A stretch of 64,000 bases of DNA, from NCBI GenBank assembly GCA_944320845.1, contig CALUJA010000003.1, positions 124,001 to 188,000 of the forward strand, written 5' to 3'. Below, piece by piece: positions 46,050-54,671 of the stretch. The notes beneath the pieces were generated by a model, which saw nothing but the letters and a program-made list of their open reading frames with translations, made no database searches and had not been told where the DNA came from. Positions within the stretch are counted from its first letter, which is position 1. Each line of letters starts with the position of its first letter. Made by a program: the position numbers and the translations under genes. The stretch comes from an uncultured Phocaeicola sp. (GTDB lineage Bacteria; Bacteroidota; Bacteroidia; Bacteroidales; Bacteroidaceae).

Positions 46050-47150
46050 TTATTTATTTATCTTGCAATATTGATTATAACCTATCTGTGTAAACTCTTT
46101 ATAACTGTCCAGATGCTCGCAGAACTTGTCTCGCGAACTCTTGTCCTTGAAATAAAACACCGAGCCTGCCTCATACAGGTCATAGCGCCCTTTACGATTA
46201 GACTGGTATTTAGTATTATAATTTTGGGGATTTTCACTGTTTCCGGTATGCAGGAAGCGGAAAGGCCGAATCCGCGTAACCGCGAAACGAATCCCCAAGC
46301 CTTCTGCCGACTCTATATAGGCATCCGAAACAAGAGCCACCTGCAAGTCATCCTCCATTCGGGGATAACCAACCTCCTTCTGCTCTACCTCCAGCAAAAA
46401 GCCCGAACTGTCTGCTCCCAACTGCACCAGTCTATTCCGGTAATCCATCAGGTTTACTTCCGTCTCCACTTCAAAGGCAAAACAAAAGCCTTTCTTCAAG
46501 CGATAGGACACCTGTTTATAAAAGGCAGATGAATCTGACTTTCCCTTGTCATTCTTGGCTATCCCGATGCGGGAATCTTCCGTAAACAGTTCCTCCTCTT
46601 TCAATACGTGCGACTTGTCCAACGGGGCATAACAGATATCCATACCGTCTTTCCCGGTATATGCTTCCTCCTTACCGTTCTTATTCACCCAAATTTCCGG
46701 AAGCTCCACTTCCGCACCATTGATGCAGGCTTTCACAGGAGCCTCTGCAAAGGCAATCCGCCTGTCGGGAGACAGAATCCGGAAATAGGCTTCCTCACTA
46801 TTCTTATTATAAAGGAAGCAAGGCCCGATACGGCCAATCTTGCCGAAGTTGTTTTCTTCATGAGCATCTGAAACACAAAAGCTCTTTTCCCCTATCAAAG
46901 CATCCGCTACGGCTTTATCCTTAATCCGGTTGCTTTTTACATCAAACGCCCTTTCATCGTTCGACAGCAACAGAAACCGCATCATCCCCAACAAAGAAGT
47001 CTGCTGAGGGGTCTTAAAAGAATGGATAATGTAACTGGCATATTTTTCATCGTCATTATCACCTTTTCTACCTGACTTAAAAGTCATATCACCCCCGAAA
47101 AAATATTTTCCGAGCGGAGTCAATTTTACCAAGTATCTATTCATCTTCAT
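46050..47150 (-). CDS. cmr3: type III-B RAMP protein Cmr3
   Basis: A 366-residue RAMP protein (Cas5-like) that binds the crRNA 5' tag next to Cas10. The start MKMNRYLVKLTPLGKYFFGG is the usual Cmr3 opening. The middle holds LKKGFCFAFEVETEVNL, and the C-terminus has GIRFAVTRIRPFRF. The start at 47150 overlaps the end of cmr2 by 14 bases (47144 is another in-frame ATG). The upstream extension to 47192 lies in cmr2. Confidence 0.88.
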   Translation of the reverse strand: MKMNRYLVKLTPLGKYFFGGDMTFKSGRKGDNDDEKYASYIIHSFKTPQQTSLLGMMRFLLLSNDERAFDVKSNRIKDKAVADALIGEKSFCVSDAHEENNFGKIGRIGPCFLYNKNSEEAYFRILSPDRRIAFAEAPVKACINGAEVELPEIWVNKNGKEEAYTGKDGMDICYAPLDKSHVLKEEELFTEDSRIGIAKNDKGKSDSSAFYKQVSYRLKKGFCFAFEVETEVNLMDYRNRLVQLGADSSGFLLEVEQKEVGYPRMEDDLQVALVSDAYIESAEGLGIRFAVTRIRPFRFLHTGNSENPQNYNTKYQSNRKGRYDLYEAGSVFYFKDKSSRDKFCEHLDSYKEFTQIGYNQYCKINK

Positions 47151-48687
47151 CGCCCTCCCCGTTAATGAATTTGGCTGTACGGAGCATACCATACATTGTA
47201 ATCAATATCTTTGTTATCGGCCTTGTCTTGCCTTCCTTATCCTCTTTCGTTTCCACATAACTGTCAAACAAAGCGCAAAGCAGTCCACGGGTATCCTTCA
47301 GATAAGAATCTTTTTCCGGATTTTCTTCCTCCATCACTTTATGATAGAAAGCTGTCACACGGTTTTCTCTGTCTGTTCCATTCCGGATTATTTCCAACAA
47401 ATCCTCATTCTGCCTAAGCTTATGCGCAATGGCCGATATTACTTTTTCAGATTCAGAACATGTCATCAGTTTCGTAAATATCTGATAAACCTGCCCTTTA
47501 GAAGCATCCTTGCAGAAAGAACCGGAGAATCCCGTTCCGCTATGCTTGCGCAAACACCAGGCTATGGCATTTTTTCCCTGCACGTTTTTGGCTGTATCAA
47601 ACAACAATTCACGTGCAGACTTCAACGCTTCATACAGCGGATATTTATAATAAGAGACGGACAAGCCATACGATAGCGAGGTATGCAGCTCTTTGCCGTC
47701 TTTCTTCGGACGGCTGATATTATTTTTATCAATGGCTTCATCCACCGTCTTTTTATAGCAATCATCAATCTCAGACAAAAGTCCGAATATATTCCCTTTG
47801 TCCGACACGACCGGAGCCAGAAACAGCAGATCATCCCCTCCCGCATAAATGGGCAAACCGCCGAATTCCTTGATCATCCCACACGCTTTCTCTCCATAGC
47901 CCAGCAAAGCGGCAGACAAAGTCATCACCTCCTCATTCTTTAATGCAGAAATGATTGAGCCCATATTGTCTCCATCCGCCTGCACCACACAGATATACTT
48001 GTGATAAGAGTGATAGTCATTCTTAAATTCAGCTTTTATCTGCTTGTAAAACTCGTCCTCTGCCTTTTCCAATTCCACAGCTCTTTTATTCTCTTCCTTC
48101 TTACGTGCGTCGATACATAACTTTTTCCAAACTTCTGCCTTGCCTTCCAACTTCGATAATTGATAAGTGGCTATTTCTCCCAAAGTCTGAATCTCGAATT
48201 CAGAATTGTTGAACGCATGTTCAAACAAAGGCGAATCGTTTTTTTTCTGAATAAGGCCTAATACCCTAACCCGACTTTCATCTTTTACCGGACGGTTATA
48301 CAGTTCCGTACAGTCAAGCAGCCGGTTCAGTTTTTTGATTACACCTTCTCCATCTTCGCTTTCTATAGAAACATACATCACATTTACATAATCTTGACCG
48401 ATGCCCGTTCCAGCAAACGCGAGAAAAGCCTTATCCACCACATCTTTTAATTCTTCATCCGTAATGTCTTCCAGATAGATACGGTCGGGATACAATCCCA
48501 CACCTATTTTCTCATCACCTTCCACGGATGCAGGAGAAATAATTGTCTTTCCTTTCTCCTTTATCGTTTTGATGATACATTCCATCAAAAAAGAAAAAAG
48601 ATAGCTCGCCGCCCACAGTTCACGAGGCTTCCGTGCCATCGAGATTGTATCGACAATGGGACCGATATTTATTGCTGCGTATTTCAT
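47137..48687 (-). CDS. cmr2: Cas10/Cmr2 with intact GGDD palm motif, no HD domain
   Basis: A 516-residue Cas10 large subunit, short for the family because the N-terminal HD nuclease is missing: it opens MKYAAINIGPIVDTISMARK and goes straight to the D1-like region. The palm polymerase motifs are YICVVQADGDNMG (about residues 231-243) and YAGGDDLLFLAPV (281-293), with the GGDD metal-binding site at 283-286. An intact GGDD and no HD means signal-nucleotide synthesis, not DNA cutting, is the expected output. Neighbours CorA and NrN suggest SAM-AMP as product. Overlaps cmr1 by four bases. Confidence 0.93.
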   Translation of the reverse strand: MKYAAINIGPIVDTISMARKPRELWAASYLFSFLMECIIKTIKEKGKTIISPASVEGDEKIGVGLYPDRIYLEDITDEELKDVVDKAFLAFAGTGIGQDYVNVMYVSIESEDGEGVIKKLNRLLDCTELYNRPVKDESRVRVLGLIQKKNDSPLFEHAFNNSEFEIQTLGEIATYQLSKLEGKAEVWKKLCIDARKKEENKRAVELEKAEDEFYKQIKAEFKNDYHSYHKYICVVQADGDNMGSIISALKNEEVMTLSAALLGYGEKACGMIKEFGGLPIYAGGDDLLFLAPVVSDKGNIFGLLSEIDDCYKKTVDEAIDKNNISRPKKDGKELHTSLSYGLSVSYYKYPLYEALKSARELLFDTAKNVQGKNAIAWCLRKHSGTGFSGSFCKDASKGQVYQIFTKLMTCSESEKVISAIAHKLRQNEDLLEIIRNGTDRENRVTAFYHKVMEEENPEKDSYLKDTRGLLCALFDSYVETKEDKEGKTRPITKILITMYGMLRTAKFINGEGDEDE

Positions 48688-50018
48688 TGATTCGAACTGT
48701 TTTTAAGGTTATCGACTATTTTTCCATAAATGCTTTTCAGCCGATTATAGTCAGGATGATTTTGGTATCTTCTCTCAACATACTTTGAAACATCCAAATT
48801 TGAACGTCTGAATACATAATCCAAAAAATCGGCTATAGCAAATGATTCCGGGAAATCAAAATATAAATCATGTTTAGAAGATTGAATCGTCACGCACATT
48901 TTCTGATGTGACAAAAATTCAGACAAGCTTACAGTCTTAGCCATAGGCCGAATATACACAACATAACATCCTGATTTTTCATCATACAGAGGTCTAAACA
49001 AAATAGGAGATTTCATCCGTTGAGGCAAATCCTTTTCCTCTTCTTTTTTCGGTTTTCTCCATCGGCCATTTTCATCATCCTTCAAAGCTATCTCTTTTGT
49101 TATAGTTGTATTATATTTTGCCTTCCATTCTTCTTGCCTAGAAAATCCCAACAAATCCTTCACATCATAAAACAGGTTTTCTGAAACATACTTCTGATTC
49201 AAATCATTAACAATCCCTTGTTTTTCCCAATCTCGTTCCAATACTTTTTGGCTATAATACTGCATCAATGAAGGAAACTTAAACTTTCTCCTCCCTATCA
49301 CATTTATTCCCCCACGCAATGCTTTATACAAAAGCTCAATATTTTCAAACAAACATCTGCTTCTTCCTGCTATACTTTTTTCTGCTTTAACATCAATATC
49401 GAAAAAATATTTGGAAGCAAACAGATATTTGTCTCTGCCAAAAGGAACAAACTCATCATCTTCCTCAGAGGGATAGAAAGATCCAAACCCTTTAGAACTT
49501 CTTGTTCCGAAGTTCGTAAAAAAGAAGAAACGAGATAAAAATCTTTGTTCTTTTATCCAGTCATACAAAGATTCTGACTTTTCTGAATCTTGTTGCTCCA
49601 AATCCTGTTTTTCTGAAAAAAACAATTCCATCTTTAATTTAGGCACAAACGAGAACTGTTTATACATATTGAACGAACTGTCATTTTTACTCATGTTTGC
49701 AAAAAACAGCGGATACATCTCTCTCTTCAGCCTACCGTTATATTCTTTTAACGGATTTATCTCCCACACTTCAACTTTTCCCAATGGGATTATCCGCATC
49801 TTATAATCCAAAGCCGGATGGTCTCCTTTCCCTATCAGCCACTTTTTCCTTTTTGCCTCTTCAACTCCTTTGAGATAATCATTTCCACCCAACTTTCCTA
49901 AAATGAACTTGTCCAGTTTGGGCTTCACTTCCGAAGCACGGAGTGTGGCACCATACTGTCCGGGCTGAAAATGAATCAGCGGAGTATGCTGCTTTAATGT
50001 CACTGTCAGCGTTTTCAT
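48684..50018 (-). CDS. cmr1: type III-B RAMP protein Cmr1
   Basis: A 444-residue RAMP that caps the 3' end of crRNA in Cmr complexes. It starts LTVTLKQHTPLIHFQPGQYG and has the glycine-rich element GTRSSKGFGSFYP (about residues 170-182) found in Cmr1. The C-terminal half is helical with basic patches. Its base composition is noticeably A/T richer than the core genes around it. The start overlaps the stop of the small membrane protein by four bases. Confidence 0.85.
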   Translation of the reverse strand: MKTLTVTLKQHTPLIHFQPGQYGATLRASEVKPKLDKFILGKLGGNDYLKGVEEAKRKKWLIGKGDHPALDYKMRIIPLGKVEVWEINPLKEYNGRLKREMYPLFFANMSKNDSSFNMYKQFSFVPKLKMELFFSEKQDLEQQDSEKSESLYDWIKEQRFLSRFFFFTNFGTRSSKGFGSFYPSEEDDEFVPFGRDKYLFASKYFFDIDVKAEKSIAGRSRCLFENIELLYKALRGGINVIGRRKFKFPSLMQYYSQKVLERDWEKQGIVNDLNQKYVSENLFYDVKDLLGFSRQEEWKAKYNTTITKEIALKDDENGRWRKPKKEEEKDLPQRMKSPILFRPLYDEKSGCYVVYIRPMAKTVSLSEFLSHQKMCVTIQSSKHDLYFDFPESFAIADFLDYVFRRSNLDVSKYVERRYQNHPDYNRLKSIYGKIVDNLKNSSNQ

Positions 50019-50368
50019 GATTTCGATATATTTCTGTTTTCTTCTTCTATTTTATTGATTTTCTCATTTGCTTTCCGCAAATCTTCGCGCAAGCCTAATA
50101 TTTCCTTCATCACTTCTGAAACCCATGCTCCTTTCCACTCTTCGCAATCCTTTGCTTTCTGCTCCACAATTCGTTTCTGATTTTTTACTTTCGATTTTCG
50201 ACACGTAAAATAAATACAGGCTACCAAATCTACTACCAATATTGCGGTTAATGCCACTACCACAGACATCACACAATCTACCCTAAATCCTCGATAAACC
50301 AAGAAACAGCAGATAATTGTTATCGCTGCAATCAGGGCAATCCCCAAGCTAATCCACACCCACTTCAT
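50015..50368 (-). CDS. small two-TM coiled-coil protein between CorA and Cmr1
   Basis: A 117-residue protein of unknown family. Two hydrophobic segments (residues about 3-25, VWISLGIALIAAITIICCFL; and about 33-56, VMSVVVALTAILVVDLVACI) are followed by a short basic/cytosolic region with CRKSKVKNQKR and a charged helix likely to form a coiled coil (about 88-113, LREDLRKANEKINKIEEENR). ATGA-type overlaps with corA and cmr1 on both sides place it inside the operon. It could help CorA assemble, anchor the effector complex at the membrane, or protect the host. None is shown. Confidence 0.75.
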   Translation of the reverse strand: MKWVWISLGIALIAAITIICCFLVYRGFRVDCVMSVVVALTAILVVDLVACIYFTCRKSKVKNQKRIVEQKAKDCEEWKGAWVSEVMKEILGLREDLRKANEKINKIEEENRNISKS

Positions 50369-51834
50369 AATCTTCTCTTTTTACTATATATGAAACATAA
50401 TGCAAACAAAATTCCTGCTATCAGTGTAACCAACTGCCATCCGAATCCGGAAACCTTCACCACGCTGCACACTTCATTCATCCCCCAAAAACCGGTAATG
50501 ACTGAAACGGGCAAGAACAAGGTAGCCAGATTATTCAGCATGGTAGCCTTTTTGTTCCGGTCGCGGTCGTCCATCAGCGATACATATTGATGCAGTTCAC
50601 CAATCTCTCCATCCAAGTCTTTTACATAATCCTCCATCTTCAGATTCTTCTGCAACATGTCATACAGCTCTATGCCCTGGTCCTGGGCTGTCACTTCCCT
50701 GAAATAAATCTGATTGACAAAATGGATATACTCCTTATACAGCGAACTGATGCGTTTGGATATCACTTCCGTTTCCTGATGCGACAGATGGCTTACTTTG
50801 GTCACTTCCTCCGAAAAGCGGAGCATGGAAGCCCTTTGCATCAAAACCAACTCCACCATCCGCGCATAAATAGTCTCAAAATACGTAAGCAGATAGTCCG
50901 GCACACCATTATTGGTCAGATAAACCATCGAATAACGGGTTGCACCATACAGAGAGTTCCATTTTTCCCATCGCGGATAAGTATGACTTTTCAGCAGTTC
51001 ATATTTCATCTCATCATTCTGACACGTACAAGAACCTCCGTCAACAAACAAAAAACGATACCAGAAGTCATCATCACTGCCTTTCTTTAAATATTCGTCC
51101 AGCTTACCTTTATATGATTTACACAGACTGTCATTCTTATACCAGCAGATGACAAACATCCGGTCGTCTATCACCGGTTCAAAAGACAGATTGACGGCCA
51201 CCTCCTCTATAAGTTCAGCGATGAAAGACGCGGGCTTCCAGGCATCATTTATCTGATAACCGTAAAAATCATCGCGCAATTCTTTTCCCAATCCCTCAAT
51301 CTCCAGACTCTCCGCCGTTTCGTTACGCAAAACGATGTCGCCGAAAAACGGCGGCATAATCCGGCGGCCATATTGGTTGATGAACAGAATGTCGGCAGGA
51401 GCAGACTGGTCTTCGCGGTCATTGCCCAAATAAAGAGACAAAAAGCCCACACCCGTAGCATACAGGTTCAGATTCATGGCATCCACCTTCAGGCTGTAAG
51501 GCTTTTCCCTGTTCTTGACCTTTATCCGATAACGGATATCGCTCCCTTCCTTTTGGGATTCCAGACGCTCAAAATGACGAATCAGGCTTTCTTCACTTCC
51601 GTCATCATACAACACCTTATGCACAAACTGATAATAATAATTCTTCTCGTTATACAGGTTGACCGCGTCAACGCCCGATGTGGAAGTAGTCCGCAGCCAT
51701 CCTCCCGTTTCCCGAAAACGGATACGGTTCATGTCTATCTGCTCAGACAGATTCATCTCGTTTCCGCCTTCCACGTTCCACTTGAAAGGGAAGTAAAAAA
51801 TATGGTAGCTGAAATACTTGTCTTTTGTCGTCAT
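50365..51834 (-). CDS. corA: CorA-family membrane effector of the type III system
   Basis: A 489-residue protein with a long cytosolic N-terminal domain, a long stalk-like helix region (about 340-440), and two C-terminal transmembrane helices. The first ends in the GMN motif (FWGMN, 451-453), the hallmark of CorA Mg2+ channels. Its placement beside Cas10 and NrN fits the CorA effector class that opens in the inner membrane when it binds the Cas10 product, killing or halting the infected cell. Predicted ligand is SAM-AMP. It overlaps NrN and the small TM gene by four bases each. Confidence 0.9.
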   Translation of the reverse strand: MTTKDKYFSYHIFYFPFKWNVEGGNEMNLSEQIDMNRIRFRETGGWLRTTSTSGVDAVNLYNEKNYYYQFVHKVLYDDGSEESLIRHFERLESQKEGSDIRYRIKVKNREKPYSLKVDAMNLNLYATGVGFLSLYLGNDREDQSAPADILFINQYGRRIMPPFFGDIVLRNETAESLEIEGLGKELRDDFYGYQINDAWKPASFIAELIEEVAVNLSFEPVIDDRMFVICWYKNDSLCKSYKGKLDEYLKKGSDDDFWYRFLFVDGGSCTCQNDEMKYELLKSHTYPRWEKWNSLYGATRYSMVYLTNNGVPDYLLTYFETIYARMVELVLMQRASMLRFSEEVTKVSHLSHQETEVISKRISSLYKEYIHFVNQIYFREVTAQDQGIELYDMLQKNLKMEDYVKDLDGEIGELHQYVSLMDDRDRNKKATMLNNLATLFLPVSVITGFWGMNEVCSVVKVSGFGWQLVTLIAGILFALCFIYSKKRRL

Positions 51835-52589
51835 AATCGTTTTATCTTGTCAATCATTTCCATTAATTCCTCCTGCGAATACCGGCCTTTGGAAGTCCCT
51901 ACATAACCGGATTCTCCACCGCCGCAAAACATCTTCCTCTCACCGATTTCTTCTTTAAACAACGCCGCCACCTGCAGAGCCTTTTCACCGTAATACACCC
52001 ATTCACTGTCTGTATAGACCAGCAGGCGGCGATAAGGGAACAGGCGGTCACAGACTGGAGAGAAGCGCGAATTGAAGGCACGGACGACATACAAGTCTCC
52101 CACCTCTTCACGATTCTCCGCGATGGCCTTTTCCGCCAGCCGTTCGTCTTCCTCCGTCACGCCCTGTGCCTTGCGGTCTGCCCGCCGAATCCATTCGATT
52201 TCTTCCGCTGTCGCACCCAGCCGCAACATACCCGGAATGTAAGCCCGGTCGTTGGCCGCAACCAGCTGCATGCGTCTGTCCATCGGCAGATGAAGAATCT
52301 CCGCCACCTGCTCCAAAGCGCTGGGCAGATGTGCCAGGTCATCATGATGGTCTATCCTTCTGTACACAGGCGGCAGGGACATATCCTCACGCAGTTCGAT
52401 TCCATACACGGTTCTTCCCTCACGTTCCGCCTCGGCAATCTCCTTATGGTAACTGCTTGCCACGGCGGTCTGCCAGTTCAAACGGCGGTCTGCATAATCC
52501 ACCTTCCGGCTCTCAAGCAGGTTGCGAATGGTCAGCATCTCCAAATCATATCCGCCCAAAAGAAACAGGCTGTCTTCCGCTTTATTCAT
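51831..52589 (-). CDS. NrN-like DHH phosphodiesterase (signal-degrading enzyme)
   Basis: A 252-residue protein of the DHH/DHHA1 phosphoesterase type. The DHH triad is in YRRIDHHDD (about residues 88-96), another metal residue region in LVAANDRAYIPGM (about 115-127), and the C-terminal GGGESGYVG block replaces the usual GGGHxxAAG of DHHA1. NanoRNase-like NrN proteins are encoded beside CorA in type III loci and hydrolyse the SAM-AMP messenger. This one is shorter than usual DHH enzymes and lacks an obvious motif I (DxDA). Start at 52589 overlaps cas6. Confidence 0.8.
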   Translation of the reverse strand: MNKAEDSLFLLGGYDLEMLTIRNLLESRKVDYADRRLNWQTAVASSYHKEIAEAEREGRTVYGIELREDMSLPPVYRRIDHHDDLAHLPSALEQVAEILHLPMDRRMQLVAANDRAYIPGMLRLGATAEEIEWIRRADRKAQGVTEEDERLAEKAIAENREEVGDLYVVRAFNSRFSPVCDRLFPYRRLLVYTDSEWVYYGEKALQVAALFKEEIGERKMFCGGGESGYVGTSKGRYSQEELMEMIDKIKRL

Positions 52590-53248
52590 AACCGCTTGAT
52601 TATTCCGTTACTCATGCTTACCGACTTACCAAGACCGATACCTTCGGGCAAGCTGACATTGCAGCTGAACTTGGCCGAAAAACTCATCAGCTCCACTCCC
52701 TTATAATCCACCAGACCGGAAGCCTCCAGTTGTAAAATCCGGCAGTTCACCGGTCGTTCAAAAAATATACCGATACTTTTGGCAAAGGAAAGAATATTCC
52801 CGACCAGAATCTTTTCCAACATAGAGATACGGTCAACCAGATTCTCTGTCTGTTGATAAATACGATAATTAGTCCCGTTCAGAGGCAGCCACCTGCCGAT
52901 GGCATAGGTTCGGGATGCCTCATCACACACAATCGGAAATCTTTCAGACCGGATTGCCACTGCATTCATAACCGTCTGCCTGTTTCCCAAATTGAATGAA
53001 AGGCTCGGCTTTCCGCCAAACAATTCAATCAAGGCTTCCGCTCCCTGATTTATCCCCATCAAGGCGGCACAGCCCTTTATCCGCTTGTATTGCACCAACG
53101 GATAGGTATAATGAAACCCTTCTGCACAATGATTATGAAACAAAGCATTCCCTCCGGAAAGTCGGATAACACCTCCCCGGAAATAAGGCATTTCAGCCGA
53201 AGCAATCTTCGTGTCAAACAAGACTGTAGCCACACGTATCGTGTTCAT
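52586..53248 (-). CDS. cas6: Cas6 crRNA-processing endoribonuclease
   Basis: A 220-residue protein with a RAMP-like fold and a C-terminal glycine-rich loop (LPEGIGLGKSVSMSNG, about residues 198-213). The order FHNHCAEGFHYTYPLVQYK and AALMGINQGAEAL is that seen in Bacteroidetes Cas6 proteins. It cuts the repeat RNA to leave the 8-base 5' tag on each crRNA. The ATG at 53248 is preferred over a TTG one codon earlier. First gene of the operon, with a promoter 28 bases upstream. Confidence 0.85.
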   Translation of the reverse strand: MNTIRVATVLFDTKIASAEMPYFRGGVIRLSGGNALFHNHCAEGFHYTYPLVQYKRIKGCAALMGINQGAEALIELFGGKPSLSFNLGNRQTVMNAVAIRSERFPIVCDEASRTYAIGRWLPLNGTNYRIYQQTENLVDRISMLEKILVGNILSFAKSIGIFFERPVNCRILQLEASGLVDYKGVELMSFSAKFSCNVSLPEGIGLGKSVSMSNGIIKRL

Positions 53249-53275
53249 CAAGTTTCAGGTTTTGGTTACAAGGTG

Positions 53276-53305
53276 CAAAGTAAAAATTTATCTCTATAAA
53301 TCCAA
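53276..53305 (-). promoter_or_regulatory. promoter of the cas6-cmr-NYN operon
   Basis: Minus strand: TTGG (plus 53302-53305), an 18-base spacer, TTACTTTG (plus 53276-53283), one mismatch from TAnnTTTG. It lies 28 bases before the cas6 ATG. The rest of 53306-53652 has no gene. Confidence 0.6.
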
Positions 53306-53465
53306 CTTTTCTGTTCTTTTTTTCTTGTTTATCCAAAGATTTTATTCTTTTTGTAACAGCATGCAACCAGACATCCGACAACGACTTTCCACAAAATGTT
53401 TTTTGCAAATTTCCCTACACCCCGACACTTTTCGATATAACAATTTATAAATCAACCGTTTTACC

Positions 53466-53498
53466 CGTGTCAGGAAACGTGTCAGGAGCGTGTCAGGA
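53466..53498. repeat. three direct repeats CGTGTCAGGA
   Basis: CGTGTCAGGA at 53466-53475, 53478-53487 and 53489-53498, spaced 12 and 11 bases, between cas6 and the CRISPR array trailer. On the minus strand the degenerate array repeats begin GTCAGGGAG, so these could be decayed repeat ends or a protein-binding cluster. Confidence 0.6.
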
Positions 53499-53652
53499 AA
53501 TTTTTCCCAACACTCCTTTTTCGATACATCCATTGATTTTCAAACCTTTAGCTAAGGAAGCATCCGTCACTTCGTCTATAAAAAACACCCTTTTCACGCT
53601 TGTCATTACATCATTGACATTACAATCCTCACAAAACTGCTGAAAAAACAAG

Positions 53653-54177
53653 TATTTTATCCTTATTCTAATGGAATACTCACTGACATGCAAAGGAAAT
53701 CAATATTTCCTACCTCGACGCGTCTTAATCCTTATTCTAATAGAATGCTCCCTGACATATGAAAACTCAGAAAAATCTCAGAGGAATGGCGTCTTAATCC
53801 TTATTCTAATGGAATACTCCCTGACTATGCTTAAAACATCTGACGGCCGGACATACTGGAAGTCTTAATCCTTATTCTAATGGAATACTCACAGACCTGT
53901 CAAATACGACTCAGAATGGTAAGGAATATAGGTCTTAATCCTTATTCTAATGGAATACTCACAGACTTTTTCGCTGATTTGCAATATCTTGCGTATCAGG
54001 TTGGTCTTAATCCTTATTCTAATGGAATACTCACAGACGAAACAAGAATAAACCTGGGACACTGGGGTGAGAGTCTTAATCCTTATTCTAATGGAATACT
54101 CACAGACCCAGTAATTGGTGCTCCGACTTTCTACGCTGAAAAGTCTTAATCCTTATTCTAATGGAATACTCACAGAC
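53653..54177 (-). CRISPR. type III-B CRISPR array, 8 repeats and 7 spacers
   Basis: The repeat is 35 bases, running on the plus strand GTCTTAATCCTTATTC through TAATGGAATACTCACAGAC. It starts at 53653 (degenerate), 53722, 53791, 53862, 53932, 54004, 54073 and 54143. Spacers are 34-37 bases. The five right-hand repeats are identical and the three left-hand ones are mutated, so the leader is on the right and transcription is on the minus strand. There the repeat ends ATTAAGAC, matching the 8-base 5' tag form of type III crRNAs. A 5-pair stem TATTC / GAATA is present in the repeat. Confidence 0.97.
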
Positions 54178-54671
54178 AATCTATCAGAGAGTGAGTTACA
54201 CTTTCAGCCGTCAATCTTTTCATACAGTCTTTCCCCTTCCTGTCAGGAAGTTAAGCCGATGGAAACCTTTTTTTCGCAAATGCAGGGGGGTTGAGAAACG
54301 CATTCCAAATAAAAACGGTGCATTTTTCAAACATTTGTCTGGATGTCAGACGCTTGCATCTTCGCAAGACCAAACACCGTCTAAACTGTTTCCGGGATTT
54401 GCGAAAAACGCCCAAAAGGGAGATTTGCAAGGGGCTGGTTATGAATACACTACTTCATAGAGCGGAAGCGGATACGGATGCTTTTTCGCAAATGTAGCAA
54501 CTAAAAACCACAAAACAAACTCTTGCGAACTTTTTGTCTGCCGGATAAAAACGGAAAACAGGCTCAATACGCTTACGGTCAGCCTTTTAACTGATTTATA
54601 AATCTTCGCAAATAAAAATCTTTACATTGCCCGATATTAAAATGAATCAACAGACTCCAAACACCGAAACC
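54178..54671 (-). promoter_or_regulatory. CRISPR leader region with repeated TTCGCAAA motif
   Basis: 494 bases between the array and cas2 with no credible gene. The 8-mer TTCGCAAA / TTTGCGAA occurs at 54273-54280, 54398-54405, 54485-54492 and 54605-54612, with near copies at 54361 and 54523. A palindrome CTTCCTGTCAGGAAG (54237-54251) lies near the array. No clear TAnnTTTG box was found. Leaders carry the array promoter and the adaptation signal. Confidence 0.65.

Noticed and set aside
43537-53248. Search for a CARF or SAVED effector in the operon
   Set aside because: None of the operon proteins has a recognisable CARF domain; the CorA and NrN pair explains the effector role.
53671-54177. Plus-strand open frames with the repeating peptide NPYSNGILTD
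   Set aside because: This is the translation of the CRISPR repeats and not a protein.
54161-54497. Open frames in the CRISPR leader (99 and 68 codons)
   Set aside because: No start signal, odd composition, and they lie in a region full of short repeated motifs typical of a leader.
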